From Amycolatopsis jejuensis (GTDB taxonomy: Bacteria > Actinomycetota > Actinomycetes > Mycobacteriales > Pseudonocardiaceae): a stretch of DNA of 64,000 nt. Made by a program: the position numbers and the translations under genes. Each line of letters begins with the position of its first letter. The stretch's first letter is position 1. Below the pieces are notes generated by a model. That model saw nothing but the letters and a program-made list of their open reading frames with translations, searched no databases and was not told where the DNA came from. The stretch covers positions 248,001 through 312,000 of the forward strand of contig NZ_JNYZ01000020.1 of NCBI RefSeq assembly GCF_000717335.1, given 5' to 3'. Of this stretch, positions 1 through 7,785 are shown piece by piece.

Positions 1-696
1 TTTGTCGATGCCGTCCGGGTCCTCTACAACCAGGCGGTCTATGACAAGCTCATCGAGGCGAACGCCAATCCGGCTGCCCACCTCAAACGGCCTCGCCGGC
101 ATCGGAGTCTCCGCCGAGCGTTGTCCCATCGCCAACTCTGCGACATCAATCACGTCGCGACCACGACGGGGAACGATCCACATCTCGATGCGCTCTTGAT
201 CCGGCTCCACACCGAAACGGCGTGCCGCCGGGGCGGAGCACTCGCGTTGCGCCCGATCGATCTCAACCACGTGGACTACACGATCCGGCTTCGCGAGAAG
301 GGTGGCACGACCCGAGAGCAGCCCATTTCGCCGACTCTCATGACCGCCCTGACCGACCACACGACACACCGAAACCCCGCCGGGACTGATGTTGATCGGC
401 TCCTGCGCACTCGCACGGGAACACCCATGCAGCACGCCCGGTACGACGCCCTCTGGGCCCGGCTCGGCCGCCATCTCCCGTGGATCAATGCGGCCGGGGT
501 CACCGCGCACTGGCTCCGCTACACCACGCTGACCTGGGTCGAGCGCAACTTCGGCTACGCCGTCGCCGCCGCCTACGCCGGACATGCCGCCGGCTTCCAG
601 ACCGGAACAACCCTGACCTACGTGTCGGCGACGATCGAGGAACTCGCAACAGCGCTCGCTGCCCTGACCGGCGAACCGCATCCCCTCGCAGCTTGA
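1..696 (+). CDS. Tyrosine recombinase (integrase), C-terminal part, 5' end outside window
   Basis: The frame is open from base 1, so the protein begins before the window. What is visible starts with the end of a core-binding domain (a segment reading LIEANANPAAHLKRP) and continues into the catalytic domain. The catalytic set of the family can be read in order: Arg in TACRRGG, Lys in REKGG, His and Arg in HWLRYT, His in AGHAAG, and the nucleophilic Tyr in TLTYVSAT. All six are intact. Such enzymes integrate or excise phages and mobile islands, or resolve chromosomes. No att site or tRNA is visible on the right side, so any element it serves would lie to the left. It could also be a stand-alone remnant of an old island. 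Confidence 0.82.
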   Translation, partial: FVDAVRVLYNQAVYDKLIEANANPAAHLKRPRRHRSLRRALSHRQLCDINHVATTTGNDPHLDALLIRLHTETACRRGGALALRPIDLNHVDYTIRLREKGGTTREQPISPTLMTALTDHTTHRNPAGTDVDRLLRTRTGTPMQHARYDALWARLGRHLPWINAAGVTAHWLRYTTLTWVERNFGYAVAAAYAGHAAGFQTGTTLTYVSATIEELATALAALTGEPHPLAA

Positions 697-1085
697 CCAT
701 CCACGGCACCGTGCATGCGCGCCACAGCTGCGAGGTCGCGCACGCCGGGGTTGGCTCGCCTCGAGGTCACCAATAAACGACCCGGCCGATCAAGCTCGGC
801 GGAGACCCGATCCGCCGACTCGGTTCCGCGAGAACATCCGATGATTAGGTGCTGCGCGCTCGCAGCGGCCCGTCATCCTGCCGCCGGCACAGCCCGCTGA
901 TCAGCCGGGTCCGATCCCCGAACGAGCCATATTCCGGATCTCTCGCCGAGACCGGTCGGTAGAGTTCTCGGTATGACATCCCCAGTTGCGGGATCTATCA
1001 CCCGTTCAGTCGGCAAAGCAAGCGCTTAGACTAGCGGTGACGGGCGGGACCACCGGCCGGCGCGGACTGGAGGAGGATCGCCCGG
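697..1085. other. Intergenic region, 389 bases, no gene seen
   Basis: This stretch separates the recombinase from the TetR gene. Short open frames exist but none has a ribosome binding site plus a protein-like composition. The only structure noted is the 8-bp palindrome AAGCGCTT at 1020-1027, described separately. No tRNA or attachment-site-like repeat was found next to the recombinase. Confidence 0.5.
1018..1029. promoter_or_regulatory. Candidate operator for the adjacent TetR gene
   Basis: The perfect palindrome AAGCGCTT lies 59 bp before the start codon of the TetR gene. TetR regulators usually bind short palindromes in their own promoter. Flanking symmetry is weak (GC on the left, AG on the right), so this is suggestive only. 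Confidence 0.28.
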
Positions 1086-1691
1086 ATGAGCACGCTCTCG
1101 GCAGACCTGTGGCCCGACGTGCAGCCCGAGACCGCGCGCCGGCTCATGCTCGCCGGGGTGGAATCGTTTGCCGAGCGGGGGTATCACGCCACCACCACGC
1201 GGGACATCGCCGGGGCGGCCGGGATGAGCCCGGCTGCCTTGTATGTGCATTTTCCGTCCAAGGCCGCGCTGCTGTTCGAGATCAGCCGGAACGGGCACGA
1301 GCAGACGCTCGCCCTGGTCGAGAACGTGCTGGCGCATACGAGCGACCCGGTCGAGCGGATGCGGTCGCTGGTGCAGGACTTCGTCGCCTGGCACGCGCGG
1401 CGGCACATGGTCGCGCGGGTCGTGCAGTACGAGCTCAATGCGCTCCCGGAGCAGGAGTACAAGGTCGTCTCGCAGTTGCGGCGGCGGATCGAGCAGCTCG
1501 TGCGCGAGGTGATCGAGCAGGGCATCGGGTCGGGTGCGTTCACCGCGTCCGACGCCGGGATTGCCGGGATCGCCGTGCTGTCGCTCGGGGTCGACGTGGC
1601 GCGCTGGTACAGCGAGCGGACCAAGCAGACGCCGCAGGAGCTCGGCAAGGAGTACAGCGAGCTGGTGCTGCGCATGCTCGGCGCGGGGTAA
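1086..1691 (+). CDS. TetR/AcrR family transcriptional regulator
   Basis: A 201-residue protein with an N-terminal TetR-type helix-turn-helix at about residues 16-62. The recognition-helix region contains the family phrase ALYVHFPSKAAL. The rest is a helical ligand-binding domain whose ligand cannot be read from sequence. ATG 1086 is preceded by GGAGGAGG at 1069-1076, which fixes the start. It stands alone between a recombinase gene and a minus-strand WYL regulator. The C-terminal domain resembles TetR proteins that control acyl-CoA or steroid catabolism, but this is a weak impression. It is probably autoregulated, with a small palindrome lying just upstream. Confidence 0.88.
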   Translation: MSTLSADLWPDVQPETARRLMLAGVESFAERGYHATTTRDIAGAAGMSPAALYVHFPSKAALLFEISRNGHEQTLALVENVLAHTSDPVERMRSLVQDFVAWHARRHMVARVVQYELNALPEQEYKVVSQLRRRIEQLVREVIEQGIGSGAFTASDAGIAGIAVLSLGVDVARWYSERTKQTPQELGKEYSELVLRMLGAG

Positions 1692-1734
1692 CGCAAACTC
1701 AGCGAGACCTGCAGCTGCAAAAAGGGGCGAAACC

Positions 1735-2694
1735 TCAGGCCCCCGCAGCGCGGGAGAACCGCTCCGCGATCCGCCCGAGCCGTTCCACCAGGCCCGGCGG
1801 GGCGTCCTCCACCACGAAATCGAAGTCCCACTGCGCGAGGTAGAACGGGACGAAGTCGAGGTTGTTCGCGCCGGTGCGGAGGCGGCAGGTGTGCTCGTCG
1901 ATCGGCTCGACCACGCCTGACGTGGGCGAAACGCGCGCGGCCAGCACCTCCGCCGAGGCCGACACTCGCAGGGTGATCTGGTGCGGGTACGGCGCGGTCG
2001 CAATGCGGCTGGCCACGTACGCGGCGAGGTCCTCGGCAGGCGGTTCGCGTGGGGTGAAGCGGAAACTCGGCGCCGGAACGCCGTCAATGCGGTCGAGGCG
2101 GAAGGTGCGCCAGTCGCCGCGGCCGAGGTCGTAGGCCACGAGGTACCAGCGCCAGCCGGTGTGCACGAGCCGCAGCGGCTCGACGTCCCGCTCGGCGACC
2201 TCGCCCGCGCGCGTGCCGTAGGTGAACCGGAGCCGCTCGTGGTCGCGACAGGCGGCGGCGACCACGGTGAGCAGCTCGGCGTCGATCATCGGACCCCAAC
2301 CGGGCGTGCGGACCAGCGCCGAATCCATCGCGGTGACCCGGTGCCGCAGCCGCGCGGGCAGGACCTGCTCGAGTTTCGCCAGCGCCCGCACGGACGTCTC
2401 CTCGATCCCCGAAACGGTGCCGTTCGCGGCCGTGCGCAGGCCGACCGCCACCGCGACCGCCTCGTCGTCGTCCAGCAGCAACGGCGGCAGCGCGGCGCCG
2501 GAGCCCAGCCGATAGCCGCCCGCGGCGCCGGGGGTCGCGTGGACCGGGTACCCCAGCGTCCGCAGCCGTTCGACGTCCCGGCGGATCGTGCGCACGTCGA
2601 CCCCCAGCCGGCCGGCGAGGTCCGGCCCTGGCCAGTCGCGGCGTGCCTGCAGCAGTGACAGCAGGCGCAGCAGGCGTTCGGAGGTTCCGTACAT
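1735..2694 (-). CDS. WYL-domain transcriptional regulator (DeoR-like HTH)
   Basis: A 319-residue regulator. Residues 1-55 form a winged helix of the HTH_11/DeoR type (LAGRLGVDVRTIRRDVERL). A WYL domain spans about residues 140-210, with the naming residues at W183-Y184-L185. A C-terminal WCX-like extension follows. WYL regulators of actinobacteria sense small ligands or nucleic acid and act as activators or repressors. The start was set at ATG 2694, because MYGTSERLL is the usual beginning in this family. An upstream in-frame start would add ten residues with no similarity. It is divergent from the cytosine deaminase gene and shares its short promoter region, so the deaminase is a plausible target. 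Confidence 0.9.
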   Translation of the reverse strand: MYGTSERLLRLLSLLQARRDWPGPDLAGRLGVDVRTIRRDVERLRTLGYPVHATPGAAGGYRLGSGAALPPLLLDDDEAVAVAVGLRTAANGTVSGIEETSVRALAKLEQVLPARLRHRVTAMDSALVRTPGWGPMIDAELLTVVAAACRDHERLRFTYGTRAGEVAERDVEPLRLVHTGWRWYLVAYDLGRGDWRTFRLDRIDGVPAPSFRFTPREPPAEDLAAYVASRIATAPYPHQITLRVSASAEVLAARVSPTSGVVEPIDEHTCRLRTGANNLDFVPFYLAQWDFDFVVEDAPPGLVERLGRIAERFSRAAGA

Positions 2695-2783
2695 GCGGGT
2701 CACTCTGCCAGATAATGCGGACACATCCGGTCCTCAATCCCCCGCGACTTGCCGTCCGGCACCGCGACCGGCAAAAGTGGCTC

Positions 2784-3230
2784 ATGCTCGACGACCTGCT
2801 CGCTGTCGCCCGCGAAGAAGCGGAAGCCGGAAAAGCCGAGGGCGGCGTCCCGATCGGAGCGGCACTCTTCGACCGGTCCGGCACGCTCCTCGGGCGCGGA
2901 CACAACCGCCGCGTCCAGGACGGCGACCCGTCGCTGCACGCCGAAACCACCGCCTTCCGCGCCGCCGGCCGCCGCCCGCACTACCGCGACACGATCATGG
3001 TCACCACGCTGTCGCCGTGCTGGTACTGCAGCGGACTGGTCCGCCAGTTCGGCATCCCGCACGTCGTGATCGGCGAATCCCGCACGTTCACCGGCGGCCA
3101 CGACTGGCTGGCCACGCACGGAGTCCGCATCGACGTCCTCGACGACCCGGCGTGCGTCGCCCTGATGACGGACTTCATCGCCCGCGAACCGGCGCTGTGG
3201 TTCGAGGACATCGGGGAACCGTCCTCGTGA
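2784..3230 (+). CDS. Yeast-type cytosine/nucleoside deaminase
   Basis: A 148-residue zinc deaminase of the cytidine/deoxycytidylate deaminase fold. The zinc site is complete: H52-A-E54 (ligand plus proton shuttle) and the C79-x-x-C82 pair in SPCWYC. The C-terminus FIAREPALWFEDIGE closely follows the end of yeast Fcy1, which places it with fungal-type cytosine deaminases rather than the amidohydrolase CodA. The expected reaction is cytosine to uracil plus ammonia in pyrimidine salvage. Some bacterial relatives act on other bases such as guanine, so the substrate is inferred. ATG 2784 is chosen because the fold begins there. An ATG at 2715 would add 23 unconserved residues. Confidence 0.85.
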   Translation: MLDDLLAVAREEAEAGKAEGGVPIGAALFDRSGTLLGRGHNRRVQDGDPSLHAETTAFRAAGRRPHYRDTIMVTTLSPCWYCSGLVRQFGIPHVVIGESRTFTGGHDWLATHGVRIDVLDDPACVALMTDFIAREPALWFEDIGEPSS

Positions 3231-3763
3231 GCGGCCACGCTGGGCTGCACCTGGTGGGAAGCTTCGCCTGACTGGTCTCGCGTGCCGTGCTCCGCTCAGC
3301 GGTACTGGCGAACCATCGACACCCGCCCGCCACCCTCGGGCCGTTCAGCGATGCACGCGAACCATTGCCCGCGGCCCCCGTGCCACCCAGTGGTCCCCCC
3401 GACCATTGCGGCGCCCCGTGTTGCCCGCGCCGCTCATCGGCAGCCCAGAACCATTGCCACCCCGTGACCCCCGTACCACTGCCCCGAACCACTGCCACCC
3501 CGTGACCCCCACGCCACTGCCCAGAACGATTGCCACACCGCGCGGCCCCGTGCCGCTCATCGGTACTCGAAAACCATCCGGTGACCTCGGTGGGTTTTTT
3601 CCCATCCATACGGCAGCCTTGACACTTCTCAATGGTCTAGTCCATTGTGACTGCGCACACGTCCCCACCGAGTGCCTGCGGAGTTGAACCCGCCGGGTCA
3701 AGTCGCGTCAGGTGCTCCGTCCGCCGCGTGCCTCCGGGTGCGCGTCTCCCTGATGGAGGACCC
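3231..3763. other. Intergenic region, 533 bases, mostly degenerate repeats
   Basis: No protein-coding gene is supported between the deaminase and the GH18 gene. Open frames on both strands arise from the repetitive, C-rich block at about 3281-3590. The last 170 bases hold an AT-richer stretch (3590-3660, with a T-run at 3597-3602), which probably carries the GH18 promoter. Confidence 0.5.
3281..3590. repeat. Degenerate tandem repeat, unit about 38-40 bp
   Basis: The clearest pair starts at 3448 (GAACCATTGCCACCCCGTGA) and recurs at 3486 (GAACCACTGCCACCCCGTGA). A third copy at 3525 is more diverged. Upstream relatives begin near 3358 and 3400. The flanking phrase CCGCTCATCGG occurs at 3431 and 3552, with a variant at about 3291. 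All six frames lack protein-like character, and strand-specific coding bias is absent. The block looks like decayed tandem duplication. Confidence 0.65.
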
Positions 3764-4747
3764 ATGAATTCGTTGTGCCACAAAGCTTTTCACCGGAAGG
3801 TCGTCGGCAGGATCGGCATCCTCGCGCTCGCTGCGGGTGCCGCGCTGACCGCCACTGCCGGGACCGCGTCCGCCGCGCCGGATCCGGTGGTCGCGGCGCC
3901 GTATCTGTACCAATGGGGCGGGCAGGCCGATCCCGCCGCCGCGATGGAGGCGACCGGGGTCAAGTCGTTCACGCTCGCCTTCATGCTTTCCAGCGGCGGC
4001 TGCAACCCGGCCTGGGACGGCAACCGCGCCCTCGACGGCACCGATTCCGCGATGATCCAGAAAATCCGCGCGGCGGGCGGCGACGTCATCCCGTCGTTCG
4101 GCGGCTGGCAGGGCACCAAGCTCGGCCCGCAGTGCGGGTCCCCCGAGGAGCTCGCCGGCGCCTACCAGAAGGTGATCGACGCGTACCAGCTCAAGGCGAT
4201 CGACCTGGACGTCGAGAACACCGACGAGTTCGAGAACGCGACCGTGCAGGACCGGATCCTGAACGCGGTCAAGATCACCAAGCAGAAGAACCCGAACCTG
4301 CGCGTCGTGATCACCATCGGCACCACCCCGCAGGGCCCGAACGACTGGGGCAAACGCCTGATCACCCAGGCGAAAGCCCTGGGCGCGGACGTCGACGTGT
4401 GGTCGGTGATGCCCTTCGACTTCTCCGACGGCGGTGACATGGCCGCAATGACGAAATCCGCCGTCGACGGCCTGGCGACGCAACTGAAATCCACCTTCGG
4501 CTGGGACGACGCGACCGCATACCGCCGCAGCGGCCTGTCATCGATGAACGGCAAGACGGACCGCGCCGGGGAAACCGTGTCGGTCGCGGACTTCACCGCC
4601 ATCCGCACCTACGCCGACGACCACCACCTCGGCCGCCTCACCTTCTGGGCAACCAACCGGGACTGCCCCGGAACAGGCAGCGGCTGCAGCGGAATCGACC
4701 AGGAGAAGTACGCGTTCACGAAGATCGTGGCGGGTTACGCCGGTTGA
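3764..4747 (+). CDS. Secreted glycoside hydrolase family 18 protein (chitinase-like)
   Basis: A 327-residue exported protein. Residues 1-38 are a classic signal peptide: a basic start, a hydrophobic core, and an AxA site at about 36-38. The remainder is a GH18 barrel. The active-site strand reads KAIDLDVE, where canonical DxxDxDxE would start with Asp. Here that position is Lys144, while D147, D149 and the acid/base E151 are kept. Activity on chitin or a related glycan is therefore plausible. The late barrel motif WSVMPFDF and a terminal NRDC stretch also fit the ChiC/ChiD-like secreted group. ATG 3764 is chosen because GGAGGA lies just before it (3755-3760) and the signal peptide starts there. 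No carbohydrate-binding module is present. Confidence 0.87.
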   Translation: MNSLCHKAFHRKVVGRIGILALAAGAALTATAGTASAAPDPVVAAPYLYQWGGQADPAAAMEATGVKSFTLAFMLSSGGCNPAWDGNRALDGTDSAMIQKIRAAGGDVIPSFGGWQGTKLGPQCGSPEELAGAYQKVIDAYQLKAIDLDVENTDEFENATVQDRILNAVKITKQKNPNLRVVITIGTTPQGPNDWGKRLITQAKALGADVDVWSVMPFDFSDGGDMAAMTKSAVDGLATQLKSTFGWDDATAYRRSGLSSMNGKTDRAGETVSVADFTAIRTYADDHHLGRLTFWATNRDCPGTGSGCSGIDQEKYAFTKIVAGYAG

Positions 4748-5322
4748 GCCGGGCTCGGGTGAACACCGGGCTGAACTGCTGAGCGCGGACGGAATACCGG
4801 TCCGGGCCAGGCGGATCGGGCTGTATTGGCTGATCCGGGCTGAACAGGACTGAACCGGGCCGGGCCAGGCGGATCGAGCTGCCTTGGCTGATCCGGGCTG
4901 AACACCGGGTTGGACCAGGCTGGACCGACTGAGCAGGGCTGAAGGGGTCGAGCAGGGCTGAAGTGGCTGAGCGGGCTGAGCCGGGACTGGGGCCAGGGCT
5001 GGGTGGAACCGAACGGGTCAAGCCCAGGTCGGCCGAACGGCCCGGATCGCACCGGACCAAGCAAAGCCGGACCGGCCTCCGCAGAGCGGAACGGAGCGGC
5101 TGAACCCAGCCGACCGGGCCGGGTCGAGCCGAACTGAGCTGAACCGGGCCGAGCGGGGACCAGCCAGAGCGGGTCGAGCGGGCTGAACCAGGCCGGACGG
5201 GACGGGCAGGACCGGGCCGGACTGAACCAGCTGAACCCCGGCCGGGCCTGAACCCACTGAAACGAGCCGGACCGGACTGACTGGACTGAACCAGGCCCAG
5301 CCAAGCACCCCAGCCGCAACCC
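4748..5322. repeat. Low-complexity degenerate repeat block (GGGCTGAACC-like words)
   Basis: About 575 bases are built from variations of a roughly 10-11-base word (CCGGGCTGAAC, GGACTGAACC, GGTCGAGCGGG). One longer unit of about 56-58 bp is duplicated. The phrase GGCCAGGCGGATCGRGCTG recurs at about 4805 and 4863, each followed by TTGGCTGATCCGGGCTGAAC. Minus-strand frames give only Pro/Ser/Arg/Gly strings with no start context. The block begins at the stop codon of the GH18 gene and ends before a strong hairpin. Confidence 0.75.
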
Positions 5323-5335
5323 CCGGACCGGAAAC

Positions 5336-5362
5336 GGGGACCTTCCACCCGGGAAGGTCCCC
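5336..5362. terminator. Bidirectional hairpin terminator
   Basis: A perfect 11-bp stem (GGGGACCTTCC / GGAAGGTCCCC) with a 5-base loop (5347-5351) lies between two convergent genes, the GH18 gene and the small minus-strand gene ending at 5423. There is no T-run on either strand, which is common for actinobacterial terminators. Confidence 0.7.
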
Positions 5363-5422
5363 GCCCCGTCGGTCACACACCGTACCCGGCAGCGTCCAAA
5401 CGGGTGAAAAGATCGAAAAGCC

Positions 5423-5692
5423 TCAGGCAGCAGCCGTGATCGCCAGTGCGGCTGCTCCGGCCTCCGTGAGCTCTGCGGGCACGCGGCCGCCCGGGGCGGA
5501 CCCGGCGGCCGGGCGCAGGTAGCCACCCTTGGCGAGGGCGTGTGCGGTCATCTGGTCGCAGCAGGCGAAACCGTCGATGAAGAGGTCGGGCTCACAGCTG
5601 GTGGACATCTCCGCCCGCTGTTGCGCGACGGCCCGCAACATGGCCATCGCGCGATGGGTGAGCTCGACTGACTCCCCTTCTGAACCGGACAC
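5423..5692 (-). CDS. Small hypothetical protein, 89 residues
   Basis: Function not recognised. The protein is soluble, with no signal peptide or membrane segment. It reads like a small winged-helix-type domain: a helical N-terminus (LTHRAMAMLRAVAQQRAEM), a central segment with three cysteines (C32, C44, C45), then HALAKGGYLRP followed by a short basic and Gly/Pro-rich loop and LTEAGAAAL. The last two elements resemble the recognition helix and wing of PadR/MarR-like small proteins, but no catalytic or metal motif is clear. The start is GTG 5692, with AGAAGG placed correctly upstream. Codon use matches the surroundings, which argues for a real gene. An adjacent hairpin (5336-5362) would end its transcript. 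Confidence 0.7.
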   Translation of the reverse strand: MSGSEGESVELTHRAMAMLRAVAQQRAEMSTSCEPDLFIDGFACCDQMTAHALAKGGYLRPAAGSAPGGRVPAELTEAGAAALAITAAA

Positions 5693-5795
5693 CGGGATCG
5701 CCTTCTTCCCTCTAGGGCCACTTACTCAACGTTATCGCCGATTGGGCCGAATGTGTTAACAACCACACTGTAGCGCTTCGGGAATGAGACAGTCC

Positions 5796-6401
5796 CTAGA
5801 CCTGTTCGGTTCCCGCCAGGCGGGACTCGAGCGTGCGCGCCCACTCGCGGACGATCTGTTTCCGGCGGCGGGCGTCGTCGGTGAGGAGGTTGGCCAGGCC
5901 GAGGCCGCGGCCCAGGTCGAGAGTGGCTTGGACCAGCTCGCGGACCCCGGCGCGACCCTCGTCGACGCCCAGCAGCTCGACGGTCAGCCGGTGCGCCTCC
6001 CGGCCCACGCGCGCCTCCAGCGGCACCAGCACGCCGCGCAGCTGGTCGTCGGTCGACGCGACGGCCCACAACTGCAGCGCGGCGCGGAACATCGGGCCGG
6101 TGTAGAGGGTCAGCACCATCTCGACGACCCCCTCGATCCGCGACGACCCGCTCGGCAGCCGGTCTGCCCGCGCGCGCAGCTCGTCGATCTGAGCGTCGCC
6201 GAGCAGCTCGACGGCCGCCGCGACCAGCGACTCCCTCGTCGGGAAGTGGTGCTGCGCCGCGCCCCGCGACACCCCCGCCCGCTCGGCGATGACCGCCACG
6301 GTGACCCCGTACCACCCCCGCTCGCCGATACAGTCCATCGCGGCCTCGATCAACCTCCGCCGCGTGGTCCGGCTGCGTTCCTGCTGCGGTTCGCGAAGCA
6401 T
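5796..6401 (-). CDS. TetR/AcrR family transcriptional regulator
   Basis: A 201-residue TetR protein. The DNA-binding domain covers residues 8-56 (TRRRLIEAAMDCIGERGWYGVTVAVIAERAGVSRG is the helix-turn-helix region). AQHHFPTRESL, at the end of that domain, matches the family. The C-terminal domain has the length and LGRGLGLA-type helix often seen in regulators of acyl-CoA metabolism. It lies 217 bp downstream of the acyl-CoA dehydrogenase that ends the catabolic operon, on the same strand. It is therefore the natural candidate for that operon's repressor, possibly acting on the palindrome at 15022-15039. This link is inferred from position only. Confidence 0.87.
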   Translation of the reverse strand: MLREPQQERSRTTRRRLIEAAMDCIGERGWYGVTVAVIAERAGVSRGAAQHHFPTRESLVAAAVELLGDAQIDELRARADRLPSGSSRIEGVVEMVLTLYTGPMFRAALQLWAVASTDDQLRGVLVPLEARVGREAHRLTVELLGVDEGRAGVRELVQATLDLGRGLGLANLLTDDARRRKQIVREWARTLESRLAGTEQV

Positions 6402-6618
6402 CAGCGACCCCCGGCGGACGAGAAAACGGCGCCGGACTGTCGTCTGCGCCGGGGCGAAACGGACCCGCGGAACGCCAGCCGCTTGCGGTCACCTTGCGCC
6501 GGGCCGCCGAACTCCGGTCGTGCCCGCAGCCGAACCGTGCCGGACCCCCGGCCCGCGACGCACTCGCGACCGTCGAAACCCGGGAATGCCCGCAACTCCG
6601 TCATGACATCCCGCCCGC

Positions 6619-7785
6619 TCAGTACGATTTCGGCAGCCCGAGGCTGTGCTGGCCGACGAAATTCAGCACCATTTCCCGGCTCACCGGCGCGATCCGGCCC
6701 AGCCGCACGGACGTCACCAGCGTCCCGAGCCCGTACTCGGTCGCCAGTCCATTGCCACCGTGCGTCTGCACCGCCTGGTCGACCGCGTGGATCGCGGCTT
6801 CGGCGGCGGCGTACTTGGCCATGTTCGCCGATTCACCCGCCGCGAAGTCGTCGCCCGAGTCGTAGAGCGACGCGGCCTTCTGCGTCATCAGTTTCGCCAG
6901 CTCCAGCTCGATTTTGACCTGCGCGAGCGGATGCGCGAGTCCCTGGTGCGACCCGATCGGCGCGCCCCAGACCTGCCGTTCGTTCGCGTACCCGACCGCC
7001 TTGTCCAGCGCGTACCGGGCGGTACCCAGCGAGAACGCCGCGCCCATGATCCGTTCCGGGTTGAGGCCCGCGAACAGCTGCGCGATCGCCGCGTCCTCCT
7101 CTCCGACCAGCGCTTCCGCGGGCAGCCGGACGTCGTCGAGGAACAGCGCGAACTGGTTTTCCGGCGCGACAATATCCATGTCGATCTTCCGGAATTCGAA
7201 CCCCGGGGTGTCGGTCGGCACCACGTACAGCGCCGGCTTCAGCCGCCCGGTCTTCGCGTCCTCGGTGCGGCCTACCACGAGCACCGCGTCCGCCTCGTCG
7301 ACGCCCGAGATGAACACCTTCCGCCCGGACAGCAGCCAATCGCCACCGTCGCGGCGGGCGGTCGTGGTGATCCGGTGCGAGTTCGACCCCGCGTCCGGTT
7401 CGGTGATCGCGAAGACGATCTTCTTGCTGCCGTCCGCGATTCCCGGCAGCCACTGCTTCTTCTGGTCCGCCGTGCCGAACCGCGACAACACCGTCCCGAC
7501 GATCGCGGGCGACACCACCATCAGCAGCAACGGCGACCCGGCGGCCGCGAACTCCTCCAGCACCGCCGCGAGATCCGCGATGCCCGCGCCCCCGCCGCCG
7601 TACTCCTCGGGCAGGTTCACGCCGAGGTAGCCGAGCCGCCCGGCCTCGGCCCACAGCTCGTCGGTCTTCTCGCCCGCGCGGGCCTTTTTCGCGTAGTAAT
7701 CGTGTCCGTACTTGCCTGCCAGCTCGGCCGCGGCCTTCCGCAGCGCGACCCGCTCCTCGGGCTCCACGAAGTTCATCGCGTTCAT
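6619..7785 (-). CDS. Acyl-CoA dehydrogenase (last gene of the catabolic operon)
   Basis: A 388-residue flavoprotein of the acyl-CoA dehydrogenase family. It carries the N-terminal helical domain, the FAD-contact motif FAITEPDAGSN, and the C-terminal quinone-side motif with HGGNGLATEYGLGTL. It introduces the alpha-beta double bond into an acyl-CoA, passing electrons to ETF. ATG 7785 overlaps the stop of the biotin carboxylase gene by four bases (ATGA), so translation is coupled. A longer upstream in-frame extension is only Gly/Arg-rich shadow sequence. The protein is one of two dehydrogenases in the operon. The exact substrate is not readable, but isovaleryl-, citronellyl- or short branched acyl-CoA are possibilities suggested by the AtuA and carboxylase neighbours. 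Confidence 0.93.
   Translation of the reverse strand: MNAMNFVEPEERVALRKAAAELAGKYGHDYYAKKARAGEKTDELWAEAGRLGYLGVNLPEEYGGGGAGIADLAAVLEEFAAAGSPLLLMVVSPAIVGTVLSRFGTADQKKQWLPGIADGSKKIVFAITEPDAGSNSHRITTTARRDGGDWLLSGRKVFISGVDEADAVLVVGRTEDAKTGRLKPALYVVPTDTPGFEFRKIDMDIVAPENQFALFLDDVRLPAEALVGEEDAAIAQLFAGLNPERIMGAAFSLGTARYALDKAVGYANERQVWGAPIGSHQGLAHPLAQVKIELELAKLMTQKAASLYDSGDDFAAGESANMAKYAAAEAAIHAVDQAVQTHGGNGLATEYGLGTLVTSVRLGRIAPVSREMVLNFVGQHSLGLPKSY

Noticed and set aside
4716..5526. Pro/Ser/Arg-rich minus-strand proteins over the low-complexity block
   Set aside because: Composition follows the DNA repeat words; there is no binding site or conserved motif, and the frames run into neighbouring genes.
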